The notes under the pieces were generated by a model that was given only the letters and a program-made list of their open reading frames with translations, had not been told where the DNA came from and made no database searches. DNA of 64,000 nt, taken from positions 6,248,315 through 6,312,314 of the forward strand of contig NC_087382.1 in NCBI RefSeq assembly GCF_963675165.1, written 5' to 3'. The stretch comes from Halichondria panicea. Lineage: Eukaryota > Porifera > Demospongiae > Suberitida > Halichondriidae. Shown in pieces: positions 59,844 through 64,000 of this stretch. A program made the translations under genes and the position numbers. Each line of letters begins with the position of its first letter. The first letter of the stretch is position 1.

Positions 59844-60453
59844 TTAAAAGTCAATTATTATGGTTCAATGAGCCATAAAAAATATATTGCTGCATGCCCT
59901 TAGGCTTTAGTATACATGTACGTACATAGATCTAGTACCAAAAGTCCAAAGAGTGTATATACGTCTCTTTTATTAGCGCATAGCAGAGAATATCTTAGCC
60001 TCTACTCAAGTCCGCTTTACAGCGCTTCTAAAGCGGCCTTGAATCGAAGCTAAGAATATCTATGATAATTAGCCATGTTTACTAGGCTGCACGTCACTGT
60101 GTGACCACAAATTAATTATTCATATTCATCACACGATCTCTCTGATCCTGTGAAGACATCAAAACAAAACAAGGAAAAGACCTGATTAAAAGAAACTGAA
60201 AGTGAGTATCATTCACTGTAGAGTACCTGCATGTGCTGTAAAGCTATACCCTAGCTGTAATTAGCGAGTCCAAACAAAAAAAAATCTAAACAGCTAGTGT
60301 CTGTATTATATACCATCAGCTCACTTTCGTTTCAGTGCAGCATAGATACTGGAAATTAAGGAGGGATTGGACACAGTTATATAAACTTTACTAGCTGGCC
60401 TGGAATGCCTCTTTTTACTGGGTGTGGTCAGTCATTAGCAAGTACTACACGGA

Positions 60454-60574
60454 TCAGGTGGCTTATACGGCACCGGATATGATGTGGAAACGCCCTAATT
60501 TTTGTTATTTTCCCTAAGCTAACCCGAACCCCTCCCCCTTCAAAATTACATCCGGTGCCGTATATACCACCTGA
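60454..60574. mobile_element. 120-base MITE, TCAGGTGG ends
   Basis: TCAGGTGGCTTATACGGCACCGGAT at the left mirrors ATCCGGTGCCGTATATACCACCTGA at the right, arms of about 25 bases. Confidence 0.85.
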
Positions 60575-60934
60575 CCCTACTACACTATACGTACTCACAG
60601 AATAGGCGTGTTTTCAAAAAAGCCTAGTTTCAAGGGCAAAGAAAAGCGGATAGTTTTCGAGGCTTTTGCAATGTAAAAATATCATGCATGGATGTTACTC
60701 GAGGGTACCTTCGTTTCCAATCTCTCCTTTCCTGTATCTATGCTTTCAGCTACAAAATGATATGTAACACTTTGTTTACCTTCAACTCAGATCCAGGCCA
60801 CGCTTTAGAAAAGAACGTCTGGTCAAGTTTCTATGTGAAACTCACGCAGGGCGTGCACACCCACTAGAGGTAGTGTACCCAATTTTTCAACTTTATGGGA
60901 GGCGTGGCACATTTTTATCATTTAAAATTATCAC

Positions 60935-61129
60935 TACCGTATAATCTCTATTTAAGGCGCCACATTAAAATAATTACGCTGGTAAAAATGGCCGTATTAC
61001 CTCCAATTAGAAGGCGGCCCTCTAAAGAAACGCCATCCAGCCTCAAAACTAATTTTCCACCTCTGAATACAGCCACCCTTACCAGCGTAATTATTTTAAT
61101 GTGGCGCCTTAAAGAGGGCTTATACGGTA
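60935..61129. mobile_element. 195-base MITE with about 50-base terminal repeats
   Basis: TACCGTATAATCTCTATTTA and AAGAGGGCTTATACGGTA are the outer ends; GGCGCCACATTAAAATAATT at the left mirrors AATTATTTTAATGTGGCGCC at the right. TA at both edges. The interior has a second motif AGGCGGCCCTCTAAAG resembling the end, suggesting an older nested copy. Confidence 0.9.
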
Positions 61130-61168
61130 TATGTTTGGAAAGCTTTTGACCTAAAGCACCTAATAATT

Positions 61169-61445
61169 ATTAGTGCATCGTAGTTTGAACCATAGATAAA
61201 CAAAAGAGAGGGATAGGCAACGCCCAACACTTTTGTTGGATGAGGCTAGTTGCTAAAAGGGGGCGTGTAATGAGCAAAAAGGGGTGTGTGTACTTAAAAT
61301 GTCAATATTAGTGCATCGTAGTTTGAACCATAGATAAACGAAAAAGAGGGATAGGCAACGCCCAACACTTTTGTTGGATGAGGCTAGTTGCTAAAAGGGG
61401 GCGTGTAATGAGCAAAAAGGGGTGTGTGTACTTAAAATGTCAATA
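61169..61445. repeat. Tandem duplication of about 138 bases
   Basis: The segment starting ATTAGTGCATCGTAGTTTGA and ending TACTTAAAATGTCAATA occurs twice in a row with only a few differences (for example AACAAAAGAGAGG against AACGAAAAAGAGG), so it is recent. Confidence 0.92.
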
Positions 61446-62158
61446 AAGATTTTAGTATTATAGCAAGCTGTGCTCTTGATTGAGGAGACACCAGATACAC
61501 TTAGACAAGTCTTTTAGAGCTACAATGTACTTATGCAAGGTGATGAGGAAGTGAGCTCCAAAAGGGGGTTGTGAGTACTCTCTACAAATCATAACAGGTC
61601 TGTTCCCAAGTCCTTCAAATGCCATCTCTTCGATCACACAAGATAGATAAAGATACTTGTGTTCCACTTTCTAATACCTAAGCTGTGTTTTAGAGCACTT
61701 CAAACTAGATTACCATGTACAGTAAAAGCAGGAGAGGTACACAAACTTTCTGGACTTTGGACAAACGTTTCATGGTGCTGCCACTACTTCACTGCATTAT
61801 GAGCTGGAAAATATGCTTTGTTCCATGCAGTTATATATATAAACACACTGAAACCTACAAGTCATGTTATAAAATTATTTCATATTGGAGATAGAGATAC
61901 ACAAACTTCGTGTTTTTTCACACAAATCAAAAGAAAGCTCTGCACTAACATAGCAGCTGTAGCTATCAGTAGTGTATGTGTGCATGGTGCCTGCATGATT
62001 GCTCTTTTAGGCCCCCTACGAGAAAACTAAGCAGATATAGGGATCATCGTGTACTTTCTTGAGCACAACAAGCCTCCAACCAGAGGGTGTGACGTCACAC
62101 ACTGCATTTACCTAGTATCACGTGGGGCGTTGCCTATCTCTCTCTTTTGTTTGAACTT
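61180..62158. mobile_element. Possible 1 kb inverted-repeat element including the duplication
   Basis: AACAAAAGAGAGGGATAGGC followed by AACGCC in the duplicated unit returns inverted at about 62127-62158 (GGCGTTGCCTATCTCTCTCTTTTGTTTGAAC). Edges are not sharply defined and no transposase frame is seen. Confidence 0.45.
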
Positions 62159-62970
62159 GACATTCAATACTTCAAGTATAGCCAGTAAAAATAGTGATGA
62201 TACAAAAATTACAATCTCCTTTGGATCAAAATTCTAGTAAATCAAACTGGTAAATAGTTAGCTCTTCGTAGTAATGACTTCATGTTCCATACAGTTTATA
62301 CCAATCACAACTTCATCATACCAGTGCCCTGCGAGTGTGCCCTCGTCACCTTCAAAACAATTATACTTTATTTCCATACCAACCAGTAGATCTACCTCCG
62401 AAGATTTTAAAGAGTTGCTTTGGAGATGCTGATATTAATGTGAGAAGGTTTGCAGAGAGCTCACAGGATGCTTTTAGAAGATTCCTCTTTTAGACTTATA
62501 AATTATTTTTTTCATCCCAAGATAATCGATTTACTGCCCGTAGACGAACAATCTCAAGAATCAGTCTATTCGAAATGCACCCATTTTTCACTTGAGGTAC
62601 ATTGTAGTGGTTGTGAGCTCATTAAGTTTGTAAGTTTGAGGTGTTGACTGAACTTTAAAGTATGTGGACTTAATGTATAAACAATAAGTTCACAGTTTAA
62701 TACATCTATATAGTGTACATAATTATAGGCATAGTTTCGAAACAACAGAATACTTTCTTCTGTTCTAGATCTAGTGCTGTTCATGAGGCACTGCTGGTAC
62801 CACTAAAATCAACACAAAGCTAGCTAGTAGGCTTGTATTTAATATGAGTATAGACAATTAAGTAGCTTTAAAAATACACGTATTATATACAAACTATCAC
62901 CAATGTTGGTAATAAAAGGAAGCTCTTTACAGCAGTATGACAAAACACACAACTTCACAGCACTCTCATA

Positions 62971-63228
62971 ATATGGGGTGTCCATCGTTTGTGTAAAAAT
63001 ATTGATGACAAAAACACAAGGTATTTAGCAAATCACTGAGGGTATTTAGTAAATGACTGGGGGTATTTAGGAAAGGACTGAGTACTTTCTTCTGTTCTAG
63101 ATTATCATAATAATACCGTATTCTAGTAGGTACATTTTGTTTGCTAAATAACCCTCAAGTTCTTTCCTAAATACCACCAAAACCTTGTGTTTTTGTCATC
63201 AATATTTTGACACAAACGGCACCCCATA
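62971..63228. mobile_element. 258-base foldback element with ATGGGGTG ends
   Basis: ATGGGGTGTCCATCGTTTGT with AAAAATATTGATGACAAAAA at the left mirrors TTTTTGTCATCAATATTTTG and ACAAACGGCACCCCAT at the right, arms over 45 bases. A single end of this family lies near 10790. Confidence 0.85.
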
Positions 63229-63656
63229 CTCTCACATTATCAACAGGTATGCCAAGCTCAGAGGTTAGTAGTCTGTACTGGATTTCCTTCAATCACAACA
63301 CTTTTTAACCAAATCAACAACAATGAAATTGATTTGCATACAGCCATTTCTAACCTCAGCATGAGCTTTATATATATAGAACAACTTTCAGCACGGTATT
63401 TTGTGCCATACTTTACACTGTACTTTTAAATGAAAAGTAATTGAATGACCTTTGGACTCGCTAATTATAATAAGAGAATTTTCAAAAAGATAGACTCTCC
63501 ATTAAAACATGATCAACCAAAAAGACTACGTGTATTTCTGGCATGGCCAATAATTATGATTCACACGTACATGTACATGGCTATCAAATATTATAATGCA
63601 CATACATACACACAGAAACAGTTGAAATTTGCATGTCAGTTTGTGTACAACCGAAA

Positions 63657-64000
63657 ATGTCTGAACTAGTGACAAAAGACGCGATTAAGAAACTAGACGC
63701 AAAACTAGAATGCTTGATTTGCCTCGACACTTACAAACAACCGAAACTCTTGCCATGCTATCACGTATTTTGCAAGTCACCATGTCTGGAGAAACTAGTG
63801 ACCAAGGATGGACGCTCCCTCACTTGTCCCACCTGTCGACACATTGTCCCACTGTCAGAAAAGGGAGTGGCTGGACTACAATCAGATTTCCACATCGACC
63901 ACTTGTTTGAGATACGAGATGCTTTTGGTAAAGTTGCAGAATTGAGTAAGACACAATGTGGCAATTGTGAGGAGGGGAAAGCAACCGGATACTGCCGAGA
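63657..64000 (+). CDS. TRIM-type RING / B-box protein, N-terminal part (cut by window end)
   Basis: ATG 63657 opens a frame that runs to the window end (114 codons). Residues about 19-62 form a C3HC4 RING finger: CLICLD, then LLPCYHVFCKSPC, then LTCPTCR. The RING in TRIM proteins binds E2 enzymes for ubiquitin transfer. A linker (GVAGLQSDFHIDHLFEIRDA) typical of TRIM proteins leads to the start of a B-box (CGNCEEGKATGYC). The spacing CKSPC has one residue more than the usual C-x2-C. Downstream coiled coil and C-terminal domains lie outside the window, so the TRIM subtype cannot be told. Confidence 0.88.
   Translation, partial: MSELVTKDAIKKLDAKLECLICLDTYKQPKLLPCYHVFCKSPCLEKLVTKDGRSLTCPTCRHIVPLSEKGVAGLQSDFHIDHLFEIRDAFGKVAELSKTQCGNCEEGKATGYCR

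Larger units (their letters stand above)
59844..63656. other. Gene-free, element-rich spacer before the TRIM gene
   Basis: No exon with support on either strand. Besides the elements listed separately, TTTACTGGGTGTGGTCAGTC near 60413 and GATAGTTTTCGAGGCTT near 60650 recur near 6850 and 7190, so a larger repeat is shared with the dispanin intron. A hairpin at about 59998-60055 (CTCAAGTCCGCTTTA) resembles that at 21632. Confidence 0.5.

Noticed and set aside
61458-61667. 69-codon minus-strand ORF (MEHKYLYLSCVIEEMAF...)
   Set aside because: Looks protein-like but lies within a possible 1 kb element; no domain recognised and no splice partners found.

Overview
The window is intron-rich, AT-rich metazoan DNA. 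I infer a sponge (Porifera), probably a demosponge. The reasons are animal-only families (endostatin-type collagen, Bicaudal-C, EFA6/PSD, ZU5-CARD protein, TRIM), introns often of only 60 to 400 bases, and a beta-helix plus multi-membrane-helix family and a TRIM linker that look sponge-like to me. The species cannot be read from the sequence. All exon models were built by hand from splice sites, reading phase and family resemblance. The total coding length of each complete multi-exon model is a multiple of three.

Layout. 1-1122 (+): last three coding exons of an EFA6/PSD-like Arf6 exchange factor. 2911-8844 (-): a three-exon dispanin (CD225) gene whose large first intron holds mobile-element relics and a decayed HIRAN-like fragment. 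8845-13405: no gene seen; a 1 kb inverted-repeat element and a 20-base tandem array. 13406-21480 (-): an ankyrin - ZU5 - UPA-like - CARD-like gene with an in-frame TGA inside ZU5. 21777-22298 (-): intronless ADAT2-type tRNA adenosine deaminase. 23431-46156 (+): a 57-exon collagen (about 1,770 residues) with signal peptide, thrombospondin-N/LamG-like domain, long Gly-X-Y region, a basic cleavage-like site, a small Cys-rich module and a C-terminal endostatin domain. Its 6.3 kb intron 44 holds two other loci: a secreted acidic Ser-rich repeat protein (36059-37234, +) and a frameshifted membrane-protein pseudogene (about 39100-40773, -). 46762-50439 (+): a single-exon 1,225-residue beta-helix/multi-pass membrane protein related to that pseudogene. 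50881-59762 (+): a complete 16-exon Bicaudal-C homologue with KH repeats and a SAM domain. 59763-63656: inverted-repeat elements only. 63657 to the end (+): start of a TRIM-type RING/B-box gene.

Introns and spacers are full of short non-autonomous inverted-repeat elements. Many different families end in TACCG...CGGTA with a TA target duplication. Several are nested, and one insertion has its empty site preserved in another copy within the window.

How the genes relate. There is no operon logic here. The collagen, the acidic repeat protein and the beta-helix receptor-like protein are all predicted secreted or surface proteins. The ZU5-CARD, dispanin and TRIM genes belong to families often linked to innate immunity. 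Bicaudal-C and ADAT2 are RNA-level regulators. I see no sequence evidence that these genes act in one pathway.
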